DNA of 64,000 nucleotides from Myxococcales bacterium (GTDB lineage: Bacteria > Myxococcota_A > Polyangia > Polyangiales > JAFGIB01). Position 1 is the first letter of the stretch. Every line of letters begins with the position of its first letter. Position numbers and translations under genes: made by a program. The stretch covers positions 62,001-126,000 of the forward strand of contig JAOUOP010000006.1 of the NCBI GenBank assembly GCA_029880325.1, written 5' to 3'. The notes under the pieces were generated by a model. That model saw only the letters and a list, made by a program, of their open reading frames with translations, made no database searches and was not told where the DNA came from. This document shows positions 1 to 13,197 of this stretch, piece by piece.

Positions 1-2
1 AG

Positions 3-944
3 TTGTCGGTGGTCGCCGACGGCATCATCAGCACCGCGGTGGGCACCGCCTTTAGCGTCGTACGCGACCCCGAACAGGGCATCGCCACCACCGTCTTACA
101 CGGCAAGGTGCGCGTGGGACGCGTCGATGGCGCGCCCCAGAACGCGCGCATGGTCCGGGCCCACCAGCGGGCCCAGGTGCGCGGCAGCGAAACCGAAGTG
201 GCGGCCGTCAGCCGCAGCGATGAAGCACCCCAGTGGGCCCTGCTGCGACCGGCAACGCTGTGGAGCGAGCGCGTGTCGGCCACCCTCGAGCTCAAGGGTC
301 TGCCACCCCAGACGCGCATCTATTTGGATGAGCGCCTGGTGGGAGAAGCGCCCCTTTCAACCCTGATCCCCGCCGGCGAACATCGCCTCGAAGCCCGGCA
401 TGGGACCGAACGCCTGGCCGTGCGCCCCTTCCGGGCCGAGGCTGGCGAGCGGGTGGTACTCGACCTCTCCACCGACCTGGCAGCCCTTGGACAGCGCCAG
501 CGCCACGCGCAGCGCCCTGCCGCCGGCGTGGCAGTCGAGCGAGCGACGAGCCAAAACGCCGTAGCCAGCCCCGCCGCAATGCTCACCGAGGCCCGCCAGC
601 TGATGCGCAAGCAGCGCTTCGCCGAAGCTGCGGCCCGCTACCAGGCGCTCTACGAAGCCCATCCCCAAAGCCCCGAAGCGCGCACCGTGCTGGTCCCGCT
701 GGCCCAGCTCCAGCTCGACCGCCTGGGACGCCCCAATGTCGCCCTGGGCAACCTGGAGCGCTACTTGGCCAGCGGGCGCGGTGCGCTGGCCGAAGAGGCC
801 CGTCATACGCGCATCCGCGCCTTGCACCAGGCCGGGCGCGCGGCCCAGGAACGGGCGGCCATCGAAGAGTTCCTGCGCCTGCACCCCAAGAGCTTCCACG
901 CCCGCGCCCACGCGCAGCGGCTGACCGAGATCGACGCGCGCTGA
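3..944 (+). CDS. FecR-PEGA-TPR protein, 5' end cut by window edge
   Basis: The frame is open to the left edge, so the true start is probably outside the window and this is the C-terminal part. Residues 1-75 look like the end of a FecR-type domain (a repeated beta pattern including TAVGTAFSVV and TVLHGKVRVG). Residues about 93-150 resemble a PEGA domain (GLPPQTRIYLDERLVGEAPL followed by an IPAGEH turn). Residues about 195-310 are Ala/Arg/Leu-rich helices consistent with TPR repeats. FecR domains usually sit in membrane proteins that sense or relay signals across the envelope, and the PEGA-TPR tail is typical of such proteins in Myxococcota. No membrane segment is visible in the part present. 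The partner sigma factor, if any, lies upstream. Confidence 0.75.
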   Translation: MSVVADGIISTAVGTAFSVVRDPEQGIATTVLHGKVRVGRVDGAPQNARMVRAHQRAQVRGSETEVAAVSRSDEAPQWALLRPATLWSERVSATLELKGLPPQTRIYLDERLVGEAPLSTLIPAGEHRLEARHGTERLAVRPFRAEAGERVVLDLSTDLAALGQRQRHAQRPAAGVAVERATSQNAVASPAAMLTEARQLMRKQRFAEAAARYQALYEAHPQSPEARTVLVPLAQLQLDRLGRPNVALGNLERYLASGRGALAEEARHTRIRALHQAGRAAQERAAIEEFLRLHPKSFHARAHAQRLTEIDAR

Positions 945-1009
945 TCGCGCCGTAGCGGACGCGAGCGGTGTCTGGCGCAGGAAAGCCAGCCGTTGCACAG
1001 TTGACAGCA

Positions 1010-1570
1010 ATGCCCGTCGCGACACGCAGCTGGGTCTCGCTTTCGATCTGCGCCTTCGCGCTTTGGGGCTGCGACAGTGAGGCCCAGAAGGTCGCGGTCT
1101 TCAAACGGCTTGCAGAAGCGGAAATGAACGCCGTCAAGCAGCAGCCCGTGATCAGCGACGGCGCCGTAGCCATGGACGGGGGCGTCGATGCCGGCCCGTC
1201 CGACACGGCGCCGGGCGCCGACGCCGCGGCCACCGACGCGGCGGCGTCGGACGTGGCAGCAATCGATCTCTGCCCGGAAATCGACTTCTACAACCAAGCC
1301 GAACTGGCCGTCATCGATGAATGCACCTTGAGCGGCCCCGAAGCCACCAATGTGATCGCGTTCCTGATCCAGCAAAGCGTCTCGACGTTCTTGCCCGCTC
1401 CCGACGACGAAGACGCCGGCTCCACCGGGGAGACCCGCGTCGCCGACGCCTGCGACGTTGCGATGACGCAGGTGGTATGGCTCGACGCCACCCGGGTGCA
1501 GCTCTGCCGAGCGCTATGCGATTTCGCCAAGGAATACGTCAAGACGCGCAAGGCGGCCTGCGACCCATAG
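1010..1570 (+). CDS. putative lipoprotein with Asp/Ala-rich linker
   Basis: Unrecognised product of 186 residues. Starting at the ATG at 1010 gives a compact signal peptide that ends in LWGC, an acceptable lipobox; a GTG at 968 in the same frame would add 14 residues with no benefit. After the lipidation Cys comes a low-complexity Asp/Ala linker (about residues 55-85), then a small domain with five Cys residues that could form disulfides outside the cytoplasm. It follows the FecR-PEGA-TPR gene by 65 bases on the same strand and may be cotranscribed with it. It converges on the next lipoprotein gene. Function is unknown. Confidence 0.6.
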   Translation: MPVATRSWVSLSICAFALWGCDSEAQKVAVFKRLAEAEMNAVKQQPVISDGAVAMDGGVDAGPSDTAPGADAAATDAAASDVAAIDLCPEIDFYNQAELAVIDECTLSGPEATNVIAFLIQQSVSTFLPAPDDEDAGSTGETRVADACDVAMTQVVWLDATRVQLCRALCDFAKEYVKTRKAACDP

Positions 1571-1624
1571 CCACGGCGCACGGGGCGGCCATGTAGACCA
1601 CGGTCGCCCGCTGCCGCCGGGCGC

Positions 1625-2833
1625 CTAAAGCGTACAGGCCCTTGGCGTACTGCAGATGAAGGCGTCGCAGAAGCGGCTGTAGCACTCGCTGTCCGCGTCG
1701 CAGCTCTCGCCGTTGTCCTTTAGGCGGTAGCAGATGTCCGCGACGCAGGTGTGTCCCGGGGCGCATTGGACCGTGCGGGCGAGGCAGCCCTCGGCATCGA
1801 CCGGGAGATCGGTGCACAGACCGTCCTCCCCGCCCGTGCTGGCGTCGCAGTACTGGTGTGCCGGACACATGTCGGGGCTGGCGCGGCGGCAGCCGCCCCC
1901 CTCTGCCGCCGCTTCGGCGCAGGTTCCGGTGTCGGCGGAGTCGCTGCGGCAGTAGAGGCCGGGCTGGCATAGATCGCTGCCCGGTGTGCAGGCATCGTCG
2001 AGCGCGCCCGCATACACCACGGCATTGCTCTCACAGATGCCCGCCTGGCAGACCAGCCCGGGGCTGCAGGCCGGCATGATGTCGCCACAGTCGTCGCCGA
2101 GCTCACCGAGCGGCTGGCAGCTGCCGTCGAAGCAGACCAGGCCATCTTCGCACTCGGCGTTGTCATTGTTGTTGCAGGTGTCGTCCTGGGCCCGGAGCGC
2201 GCTGCAGGTGCCCGGGCAGGTCGCGGCGGTGCCCTTGTCGCAGAAGGCGTCGCCGCTGCAGTCGTGGTGGGCGGTGCAGTCGGCGCCAAGGTCGGCCAGA
2301 CCGAGCAGGGTCAGCTCGCAGCTGACCGGCTCCCGGGCCGCCACCGCATCGCAGCCCAGGGCGCGGATGTCGGCCAGGCAGTCATCGACGTCGGCGGCTG
2401 AAAAAGAAGCCAGACCCGCAGCCACCGAATTGCCAGCGCGACCGAACTCCCCATTTTCGAGGCGGCTTTGGCGCAGCCCTCGGCAGTCGTTGCCGCTGAA
2501 CGTGCGCAACAGCAGCTCCTGGCCCATGCAGTCCTCAAGGGCTGCGCAGTAGGCGTCGGCGAACAGGCGCGGCAGATCTTCGACCGTGGGTGCGCTGTCG
2601 CCGGGGTCGGGATCCGCACCGGCATCGTCGTCCGCCATCGCGTTCGGCTCGCCACCGCCATCGACCGCCGCATCCGGCCCGGGCGCGGCCCCGTCGCCGG
2701 CCGTGCCGCCATCGCGATCGAAGAAGCTGCCGTCGAAGTCGTGGTCTACCTCACCCACGGTGCAGCCCAGCAGCGAGCCGAAAATCGAGAGGACCGCGAA
2801 CTGTCGCAAGCCGTGCAAATTCCGCCGAATCAT
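1625..2833 (-). CDS. Cys-rich surface lipoprotein (Dickkopf-like repeats)
   Basis: Protein of 402 residues. The ATG at 2833 was chosen because GGAGG lies six bases upstream and a signal peptide with lipobox LLGC follows directly. An Asp/Gly/Ala linker follows the Cys. Residues about 100-200 form a helical module, and the C-terminal half is a chain of short modules with paired Cys (for example CSGDAFCDKG, CEDGLVCFDG, CSPGLVCQAG), the look of Dickkopf/EGF-like myxobacterial surface proteins. It is likely anchored in the outer membrane and held by disulfides. Binding partner and role are unknown. It converges on the lipoprotein gene ending at 1570. Confidence 0.7.
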   Translation of the reverse strand: MIRRNLHGLRQFAVLSIFGSLLGCTVGEVDHDFDGSFFDRDGGTAGDGAAPGPDAAVDGGGEPNAMADDDAGADPDPGDSAPTVEDLPRLFADAYCAALEDCMGQELLLRTFSGNDCRGLRQSRLENGEFGRAGNSVAAGLASFSAADVDDCLADIRALGCDAVAAREPVSCELTLLGLADLGADCTAHHDCSGDAFCDKGTAATCPGTCSALRAQDDTCNNNDNAECEDGLVCFDGSCQPLGELGDDCGDIMPACSPGLVCQAGICESNAVVYAGALDDACTPGSDLCQPGLYCRSDSADTGTCAEAAAEGGGCRRASPDMCPAHQYCDASTGGEDGLCTDLPVDAEGCLARTVQCAPGHTCVADICYRLKDNGESCDADSECYSRFCDAFICSTPRACTL

Positions 2834-3004
2834 TGCAACCTCCGAGCGCCGACGCCGGCGCACCCCAGTGGGGACGTGGCGAGGCGGGCCCTGATTCAGC
2901 CCGCCGCCCCCTGCGCCCTCGCGCGGGGAAAGGCGGATCATAGCCGTGAGTCCCCGCCGCGGCCAGAAATGGCCCGATTCCGGGCGGCGGCAGGGAGCCA
3001 GAGC

Positions 3005-4882
<1,878 letters not shown>

Positions 4883-5083
4883 GGGCGAGGTCGTTCGGCC
4901 AGCGTGGCCGGCCAGGGTCTCGATCTCGGCACCGACCACCGCTCCGCCCTGCAGCTGGGCTGCCGCGACCCACCTTCTGCGTTTGTAGCGGCAGGCCTGG
5001 TAGGCACCGAGCTGTCGGCCGGGCTTGGCGCTGCGCGGCACGGCGCTGCCGACCAAGGAACTGTGAGCGGACCTCGCCGACGC

Positions 5084-5495
5084 TCAGTTACCAGAGGTTC
5101 CCGCTGCACCGCCGCCCAACGCGGCAAAGAGGCAGGTGACCGCCGCTTCACCCTCGGCGTTACACCCCCCCGCTTTGAGCGTCGGCTCGCCAAACTCATC
5201 GCATTCGAAGTCCGACGCTGGCCGTCCGGCTGTGCATTGAAGCAGGCTCTGGACCTCGCTTTCACAGCCCTGCACGCCCATTGCGTCAGACTCACAGCTG
5301 GACGCGCAATTGCTGTCGTTCGCGCACGCGAGCGGCGCCGCGGTCTGGCAGACTGTTGCACATAACTCGGCGGTCGATGCGCCGCCTCCGCCGCCGCTCC
5401 CACCATCATCGCCGCATGCGCTCAGCGCCAATGCCAAGCCGGCCAAAGCCGGCCAAGCCGACGATCCAAGATCCTCCGCCAAATCGTTCAAACAT
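5084..5495 (-). CDS. small Cys-rich lipoprotein, probable frameshift inside signal peptide
   Basis: The downstream frame encodes a lipobox (ALSAC), a Gly-rich linker and a roughly 100-residue domain with nine or more Cys (CATVCQTAA, CASSCES). The only good start, an ATG at 5495 preceded by GGGGAGGA, is one frame off. Reading from it gives a Met-Phe-Glu-Arg leader that hits a stop after 29 codons. Both frames meet in three tandem copies of a 9-10 base unit at 5433-5460, where the middle copy has one extra A (plus strand). Removing that base joins the ATG to the lipobox in a textbook lipoprotein leader. Alternative TTG starts in the downstream frame (5491, 5560) exist but give poor leaders. This is a real frameshift, a slippage-prone switch or a sequence error. 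Confidence 0.55.
5433..5460. repeat. three tandem GCCAAGCCG units, middle one with an extra A
   Basis: The copies are GCCAAGCCG at 5433-5441, GCCAAAGCCG at 5442-5451 and GCCAAGCCG at 5452-5460. They lie exactly where the reading frame of the lipoprotein leader changes. Short tandem units of this kind can slip during replication, so copy number or homopolymer changes here would switch the gene on or off. Confidence 0.8.
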
Positions 5496-5570
5496 GCGCG
5501 TCCTCCCCACTGCCAAGATGGTCCGCTACCGTCACGGACGCGCTGTTGACGGTTGGTCAAATCGGTCGAT

Positions 5571-5843
5571 TCATGGCACCGAGAGAAAATACCGGGCAGC
5601 TGCGCGGGCTGAGCAGGCCTCCAGATACGGCAACGACGACGCGTTCAGGCCACCCGACGGCAGCGGAAGTGGTCCACCGCCTCCGCGATCCCAGAACTGC
5701 GTGTCGGTGGTCAGCCCATGGCTCAGGACCAGCGGCAACGCGTCCACAAGCCGCGGACCTTCAATGCGGTAGACGATGGGGCTGCCGTCGGCGAGCGACA
5801 GCTCAGCTTCTTCCCGCCTGGCCCAAGACCCGCCGCCATTCAC
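5571..5843 (-). pseudogene. truncated alpha/beta-hydrolase remnant coupled to the kinase gene
   Basis: The frame opens with a GTG at 5843 whose last two bases are the first two of the kinase stop codon. It reads about 55 residues that match the N-terminal strands of alpha/beta hydrolases: ADGSPIVYRIEG, then PLVLSHGLTTDTQFWD with the oxyanion-hole HG. After that the sequence turns into Gly/Pro/Ala-rich residues and stops at residue 90. A working hydrolase needs about 200 more residues, including the nucleophile and the catalytic His, and none are found before the next gene. It looks like the 5' stub left by a deletion, still translationally coupled to the kinase gene. Confidence 0.55.
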
Positions 5844-7108
5844 TGCGCGCCGAGGACCCAGGCCACCGCCGCCAGGCCCGCCAGGGCCGCGGCGACCAGC
5901 AGCAGCCAACTGCGGGACTTGCCCGGCTCGGGCTCCACGGAGGGCGGCGGCTCATGCGCATCCGGCTCGGGGCTGGAGCGCCGCTGCACGCGCGAGGGCG
6001 GCTCGGAGGTGAGGGTGACCGGCTCGACGTCTGTGAAGGGGATATTTTCGGTGTGGAGGGCCGCCTCGGCGGCGCGCTCGCGGGCGCGTCGCAAGGCCAC
6101 GATTTCCTCGGAGAAATTCTCGGTCAAAAAGGACCCAAACTTCAACTGGGAGGCCATTTGACTGGTAGCCAAGGCGTACTCCTCGAGGTCCTCGAGCATC
6201 TCGGCGGCCGATTGGTAGCGCGCTGCCGGATCGACGGCCAGCGCGCGATCGAGGATGGCCTGGACCCGCGGCTGCTCGGGCAGGCGCCGGGAGGGTAGCG
6301 GCGGCACTTCACCACGCCGCGCCATCTCCAACATTTCTTCTTCGCTGCCCTTGTACAGCCGTCGGCCTGCGCACAGCTCCCACAGCAAGATGCCGGCGGC
6401 GAAGATGTCGGAGCGCAGGTCGACGTGTTCGCCGCGGGCGTGCTCGGGTGCCATGTAAGCGCTTTTGCCAGCCACGCGCGCCTGGGTGACGCGGCTGTCG
6501 TCGACCTCGTAGCCAGCCCGCTGCGGGCCCGGGCGGCGTTCGAGGTCCATGTCCAGGGCCCGGGCGATGCCGAAGTCGCAGAGGTTGATCTCGCCCTCGA
6601 AGGAGACCAGCACATTCGAAGGCGAAACGTCGCGGTGGACGACGCCCATGGGCGCGCCGTGCTCGTCCTTGGCGCGGTGGGCGTAGTGCAGGGCCGCGAG
6701 CGTTTCGCGGATGATGAAGATCGCGAACTGGACCGGCAGCGGCAGCCGGCGCCGCGACAGCTGCCTCAGCAGCTGGTTGAGGTCGTAGCCCTCCACGTAC
6801 TCCATGGCGATAAAGAGGCGCCCGGACTCGCGGCCGAGGTCGACGACGTGCACCACGTTGCGGTGGTTGAGCTGGGCGGCGAGCTTGGCCTCGCGCACCA
6901 ACATGCGCACGAAGCCCGGATCGCTCGACAGCTCCGCCAGCACCTCTTTGATCACCACCCGTCGCGAGCCGCCCAGCTCGTCGCGGATGCGCGCCAGGTA
7001 GATCTCGGCCATGCCACCGCGACCGATGCGATCGAAGAGCAAGTAATTGCCAAAGGCGCGCGGCAGCTCGAGCGCTCCCTGGCTGGCTTGCTTTGGCTGG
7101 CTCGTCAT
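5840..7108 (-). CDS. Hanks-type Ser/Thr protein kinase with C-terminal membrane segment
   Basis: A 422-residue kinase. Visible motifs: P-loop GRGGMAEIYLA (29-39), Lys54 in RVVIKEV, the catalytic loop HRDVSPSN near residue 160, DFGIA near 180 and APEHARGE near 215. The loop has Ser where most Ser/Thr kinases have Lys (HRDLKPEN). The V-S-P variant recurs in myxobacterial kinases and is not by itself a sign of inactivity. The kinase domain is cytoplasmic. A 100-residue acidic/Pro linker leads to one transmembrane helix at the very C-terminus (WLLLVAAALAGLAAVAWVLG) with almost nothing outside. There is no PASTA or sensor domain. Its stop codon overlaps the hydrolase remnant, and the Clp gene lies 78 bases upstream on the same strand. 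Confidence 0.9.
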   Translation of the reverse strand: MTSQPKQASQGALELPRAFGNYLLFDRIGRGGMAEIYLARIRDELGGSRRVVIKEVLAELSSDPGFVRMLVREAKLAAQLNHRNVVHVVDLGRESGRLFIAMEYVEGYDLNQLLRQLSRRRLPLPVQFAIFIIRETLAALHYAHRAKDEHGAPMGVVHRDVSPSNVLVSFEGEINLCDFGIARALDMDLERRPGPQRAGYEVDDSRVTQARVAGKSAYMAPEHARGEHVDLRSDIFAAGILLWELCAGRRLYKGSEEEMLEMARRGEVPPLPSRRLPEQPRVQAILDRALAVDPAARYQSAAEMLEDLEEYALATSQMASQLKFGSFLTENFSEEIVALRRARERAAEAALHTENIPFTDVEPVTLTSEPPSRVQRRSSPEPDAHEPPPSVEPEPGKSRSWLLLVAAALAGLAAVAWVLGAQ

Positions 7109-7186
7109 GTCTCGGAGGGGTCCGCGCTGGTGGGTCGCGGCGGCCGACGGGACCCGACACGCGTCCCGATGGCTAGTGTGCGTTTT

Positions 7187-9688
<2,502 letters not shown>

Positions 9689-9855
9689 GTACGCTCCAAT
9701 CCGGGCTCGGGGCCCATGGCCGGGGCGACCGTGCCCCAGGGCGGACGCCTGGGGACCGCCAGCTTCGGAATATCAATGCCTGAGCGGGCGCACCAAGTTT
9801 TTGAAGTTGGCGCCGCGGGGATGACCGTGCGTCGGTTCGCAGCTACAACAGCCCC

Positions 9856-10848
9856 GTGCACGCCCATGACTTGGTGACGGCCGCGGCCGAAGGACGCGTA
9901 CCGCTGGTGGTGATCGTGGTTGGCGACGAGCGTTTCTTCATCGACCGCGCCGTCGCCGCCGTGCGCCGGGCCGTGGTCGACGAGGCCACCGCCGGCTTCA
10001 ATGAAGAGATCTTTCAGGGGGCCAAGAGCCTCAGCGCCGGCTCCGTGATCGATGCGGCCCGCACGCTGCCGATGCTGGCCCGACAGCGCTTCGTGCTGGT
10101 GCGCGGTATCGACGCCATGCACAGCGATGAGCTCGCCCGGCTGCTTCCCTACCTGGAGGATCCGGCACCCAGCGCCTGCCTGGTCCTAACCGCAAGCAAA
10201 CTCGACGGACGCTCGCGTTTCGCCCAGCGCGCCAAAAAGCTCGGCTACCTGGCCGATGCGGCGCCGCTCAAGCCCAGGGAACTGCGCACGTTCCTGGCGC
10301 GGGAGGCCGAGCGACGCCGCGTGCGCCTCTCGCCCGACGCCGCCGCAGCCCTGGCCGACGCCATCGGCACCGACCTGCCGGCCCTGGACGACGCCCTGGA
10401 GCGACTCTCGCTCTACGTGGGCGGCAGCGCCACGATCGACCTGGCCGCGGTCGAAGCCTGCGTCGTGAAGGTGCGCATCGAGACCGTCTGGTCGCTGGTG
10501 GACGCGGTAGGCGCCGGCGACCGCAAAACCGCGCTCAAAGCGGTGGCCTCGCTGCTTTCCGATCGCGAACCACCGCTTCGAATCCTGTCGTTGCTCGCCC
10601 GCCAACTGCGCATGATCGGACGCGCCCACAGCGCTCTTGCCCGGGGCGCGAGCCCCACCGAGGCGGCCAGTGTGGCCGGCGCGCCTCCCTTCAAAGCCCG
10701 TGAGTTAAGTGCATCGGCGCGGCGCTTTCGGCCCGCGCGACTGCGCCGCGCCTTCGCCATCATCGCCAGCACCGATCTGGCCCTCAAGGGTAGCCAGCGG
10801 CCGCCGGAACGCGTGCTGGAAAGCGCGATCCTCGAACTGACTGCATAA
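9856..10848 (+). CDS. holA: DNA polymerase III delta subunit
   Basis: HolA is the clamp-loader subunit that opens the beta sliding clamp. The 330-residue product has the usual length and pattern: an N-terminal strand VVIVVGDERFFIDRAV, the AAA-like middle with TLPMLARQRFVLVRG (where the clamp-binding region lies), LYVGGSATIDLAAVEACV, and the helical collar with LLARQLRMIGRAHSAL and AFAIIASTDLALKGS. It is cytoplasmic and essential in all bacteria known. The start is a GTG without a clear Shine-Dalgarno sequence; the next ATG would remove conserved sequence. It is transcribed away from the clp gene and followed after 70 bases by a surface lipoprotein gene. Confidence 0.9.
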   Translation: MHAHDLVTAAAEGRVPLVVIVVGDERFFIDRAVAAVRRAVVDEATAGFNEEIFQGAKSLSAGSVIDAARTLPMLARQRFVLVRGIDAMHSDELARLLPYLEDPAPSACLVLTASKLDGRSRFAQRAKKLGYLADAAPLKPRELRTFLAREAERRRVRLSPDAAAALADAIGTDLPALDDALERLSLYVGGSATIDLAAVEACVVKVRIETVWSLVDAVGAGDRKTALKAVASLLSDREPPLRILSLLARQLRMIGRAHSALARGASPTEAASVAGAPPFKARELSASARRFRPARLRRAFAIIASTDLALKGSQRPPERVLESAILELTA

Positions 10849-10920
10849 CGGCCGCTTGACGACCCTCGGCACAACCCATAAGAGCCGGGTGTGGTTCTTT
10901 TAAGAGAGGTGTGGGTAGTG

Positions 10921-13005
10921 ATGGTTCGCGCTTATTCGACTCATAGTGTGGCGCCGTGGGCGTCGAAGCTCCTGGCCGCCGGCCTCATCCTGGGCCTCTC
11001 GGTCGCCGGCTGCAGCAGCAGCAGCGACAGCGCCGGATTGAAAGACGCCGGTCCCGACGGGGGTTCGGGCAATGACGACAAGACCGGCGGCGACGGCGAT
11101 GGCGGCCTGCAGGGCGACGCCACCATGACCGGCCAGCCCGGCAGCGACGGATCGGCCGCCGATGCCTGCGCCAGCGTGAGCAACCCGTGCTTCTTCGCGG
11201 GCATCAGCTGCAACGGCACCGACCTTGTCACCTGCGCCGCCGATGATAACGGCTGCATGGTTCAGACCAGCGAGAGCTGTGAGACCGCCGACACCAACGT
11301 CTGCGATTCCGGTGCGAGCGGCGGTCCGGCCTGCGCCTACGACCCCTGCGCCGGGCTCGAAAACGCCTGCGACACCGCCGGCCTCAGCTGCGACGGCATT
11401 GACCTCGTCGACTGCGCCGAAAACAGCGACGGCTGTCTGGTGGCCGAGACCACCGACTGCACCACCGTCGGCGACAACAACTCCTGCGACCCCGAGGCCA
11501 GTGGCGGTCCGGCCTGCGTCTACGACGAGTGCAAGACCGACGCCGGCGAGGCCAAGGAAAGCGTCTGCGTGCTCGACGCGACCACCTGCCAGGCCGACAT
11601 CCTGGTCACCTGCAGCGACGACGCCGCCGGTTGCCCCATCGCAACGCGCGTCGACTGCACCATGGAGACCGACAAAAACAGCTGCGACGACAGCAGCACC
11701 CCCCAGTGCGTCTTCGATCCCTGCAAGGGCGTCACCGAATGCCTGACGGCCGGCACCACCTGCCGCGGCACCGATCTGGTGGTCTGCGCGGCCAACGGCG
11801 ATGGCTGCCTGGTCGAGACCATCACCGACTGCACCGAGGGCGGCAGCGTGGCGGTGACCTGCGACGACAGCGGCGACCCGGTGTGCAGCGCCTGCAGCGA
11901 TGACGCGGCCTGTACTGGCGCTGGCGAGGGTGACCGCAGCTGCGACGGCAACGTGCTCGAAACCTGCACCGATCTGGATGGCGACATGTGCCTGGACCTA
12001 CTGCGCGAGGACTGCGGCGACAACTTCACGTGCAACTCGGGCAACGGCTGCGTCTACAGCGGCAGCGACACCTGCGACGAAGCGCTGGCAGCCGGCAACG
12101 TGCTCAGCGGCTCCTTCACCACCGCCGCCTACGACACCTCGGCCGAAGGCGTGACCAACGATTACAGCAGCTTTGTCTGCCCCACCCTGCCGTCGGGCAT
12201 CCCCTTCGGCGCCGGCGCCCCCGACCTGCTCTTCGCCGTCGACGTGCCGCCCCAGTCGGTGACCGTGGTCTCCTTCACCGGCGTCAGCGGCTTCACCGGC
12301 ACCGGCCTGTGGATGCTGGCGCTGCCGGTATGCGCCGACGGCGACCTGAGCGCCGAGGAGCAGTGCACCGGTCTGAGCGCCGACAAGCTACGCATGGCCA
12401 ACGAAAGTGACGAAACCGTGCGCTACTACATCGTGGTCGACGCCGACGGCGACACCAACGTGGGCAGCTTCGCGCTCGAGGTCGACACCCGCACGCTCGG
12501 CTGCGGCGACGGCAAGACCGACGGCAGCGAGGAATGCGACGACGGCAACATCTTCGAGGGCGACGGCTGCACCCCTTCCTGCACTCTCGAAGAGGGCTAC
12601 GCCTGCACCGGCAACGACCCCTCGGTCTGCACGCGCCGACCGGAGGAAAACGTCTGCGGCAACATCCAATGCGACGCCCTGCCCAGCGGCGCCCCCGGCG
12701 GCACCGTGACCTGCTGCACGCCCGACGAACAGTGCGGCGTTTCGCTGCAGACCTACTACGGCGCCGGCTGCTTCCTGCGCGATCAGGAGGGGGTCGCCGA
12801 CGACAGCTGTCCCCCAGCGGAGAGCACTAATTTCTTCCTGGCGACGCTGCAGGGCTGCTGCCGCCCCGACAACAAATGCGGCATCCAGAGCGCCACCGGC
12901 GCCGGCTGCATCGAGCGCAGCGAAGCCTGGCTCAACCACCAGGACAGCGACTACTACGGCTTCTATCCGGAGCCGTGGGAGTCCATCGACTGCACCTATC
13001 CCTAG
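10921..13005 (+). CDS. large Cys-rich lipoprotein with DUF4215-type repeat
   Basis: About 694 residues. The ATG at 10921 (or the GTG three bases before it) sits 8-11 bases after GAGAGG and gives a signal peptide with lipobox VAGC, followed by an Asp/Gly linker. Residues about 80-380 are five imperfect repeats of roughly 55 residues, each with the pattern CxGTDLVxCAxxxxGCLV...DC...CD, giving repeated disulfide modules. The centre (about 390-530) is a beta-rich domain. Near residue 540 comes a Myxococcus disulfide repeat (CGDGKTDGSEECDDGN, then GDGCTPSCTLEEGYACTG). The tail has further paired CC motifs. It is likely a cell-surface adhesion or structural protein; the ligand is unknown. Confidence 0.75.
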   Translation: MVRAYSTHSVAPWASKLLAAGLILGLSVAGCSSSSDSAGLKDAGPDGGSGNDDKTGGDGDGGLQGDATMTGQPGSDGSAADACASVSNPCFFAGISCNGTDLVTCAADDNGCMVQTSESCETADTNVCDSGASGGPACAYDPCAGLENACDTAGLSCDGIDLVDCAENSDGCLVAETTDCTTVGDNNSCDPEASGGPACVYDECKTDAGEAKESVCVLDATTCQADILVTCSDDAAGCPIATRVDCTMETDKNSCDDSSTPQCVFDPCKGVTECLTAGTTCRGTDLVVCAANGDGCLVETITDCTEGGSVAVTCDDSGDPVCSACSDDAACTGAGEGDRSCDGNVLETCTDLDGDMCLDLLREDCGDNFTCNSGNGCVYSGSDTCDEALAAGNVLSGSFTTAAYDTSAEGVTNDYSSFVCPTLPSGIPFGAGAPDLLFAVDVPPQSVTVVSFTGVSGFTGTGLWMLALPVCADGDLSAEEQCTGLSADKLRMANESDETVRYYIVVDADGDTNVGSFALEVDTRTLGCGDGKTDGSEECDDGNIFEGDGCTPSCTLEEGYACTGNDPSVCTRRPEENVCGNIQCDALPSGAPGGTVTCCTPDEQCGVSLQTYYGAGCFLRDQEGVADDSCPPAESTNFFLATLQGCCRPDNKCGIQSATGAGCIERSEAWLNHQDSDYYGFYPEPWESIDCTYP

Positions 13006-13031
13006 GCTGCGCCAAGAGCAGCCCAGGTGTC

Positions 13032-13068
13032 TCGTGTCTCGTGGTCGCCCCTCGACCACGAGACACGA
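13032..13068. repeat. perfect 16-bp hairpin between convergent genes
   Basis: The left arm TCGTGTCTCGTGGTCG (13032-13047) pairs without mismatch to the right arm at 13053-13068 around a 5-base loop, CCCCT. It lies 27 bases after the stop of the Cys-rich lipoprotein gene. No T-run follows on either strand, so a classical intrinsic terminator is only one option; an extragenic palindromic repeat is the other. Related fragments follow at about 13130-13165 (two tandem GTCTACGC units and two more GACACG-type pieces). Confidence 0.75.
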
Positions 13069-13197
13069 AAGCGCCGGCCGCCTGCACAGGCCATCAGCGC
13101 GCTCAGGCCCGCTCCAACACCAAGGTCGGCCACGTCTACGCGTCTACGCGACACGAGCCGCGAGACACGCAGGGCCGCGTTTCAGAGCGGCCCTGAC

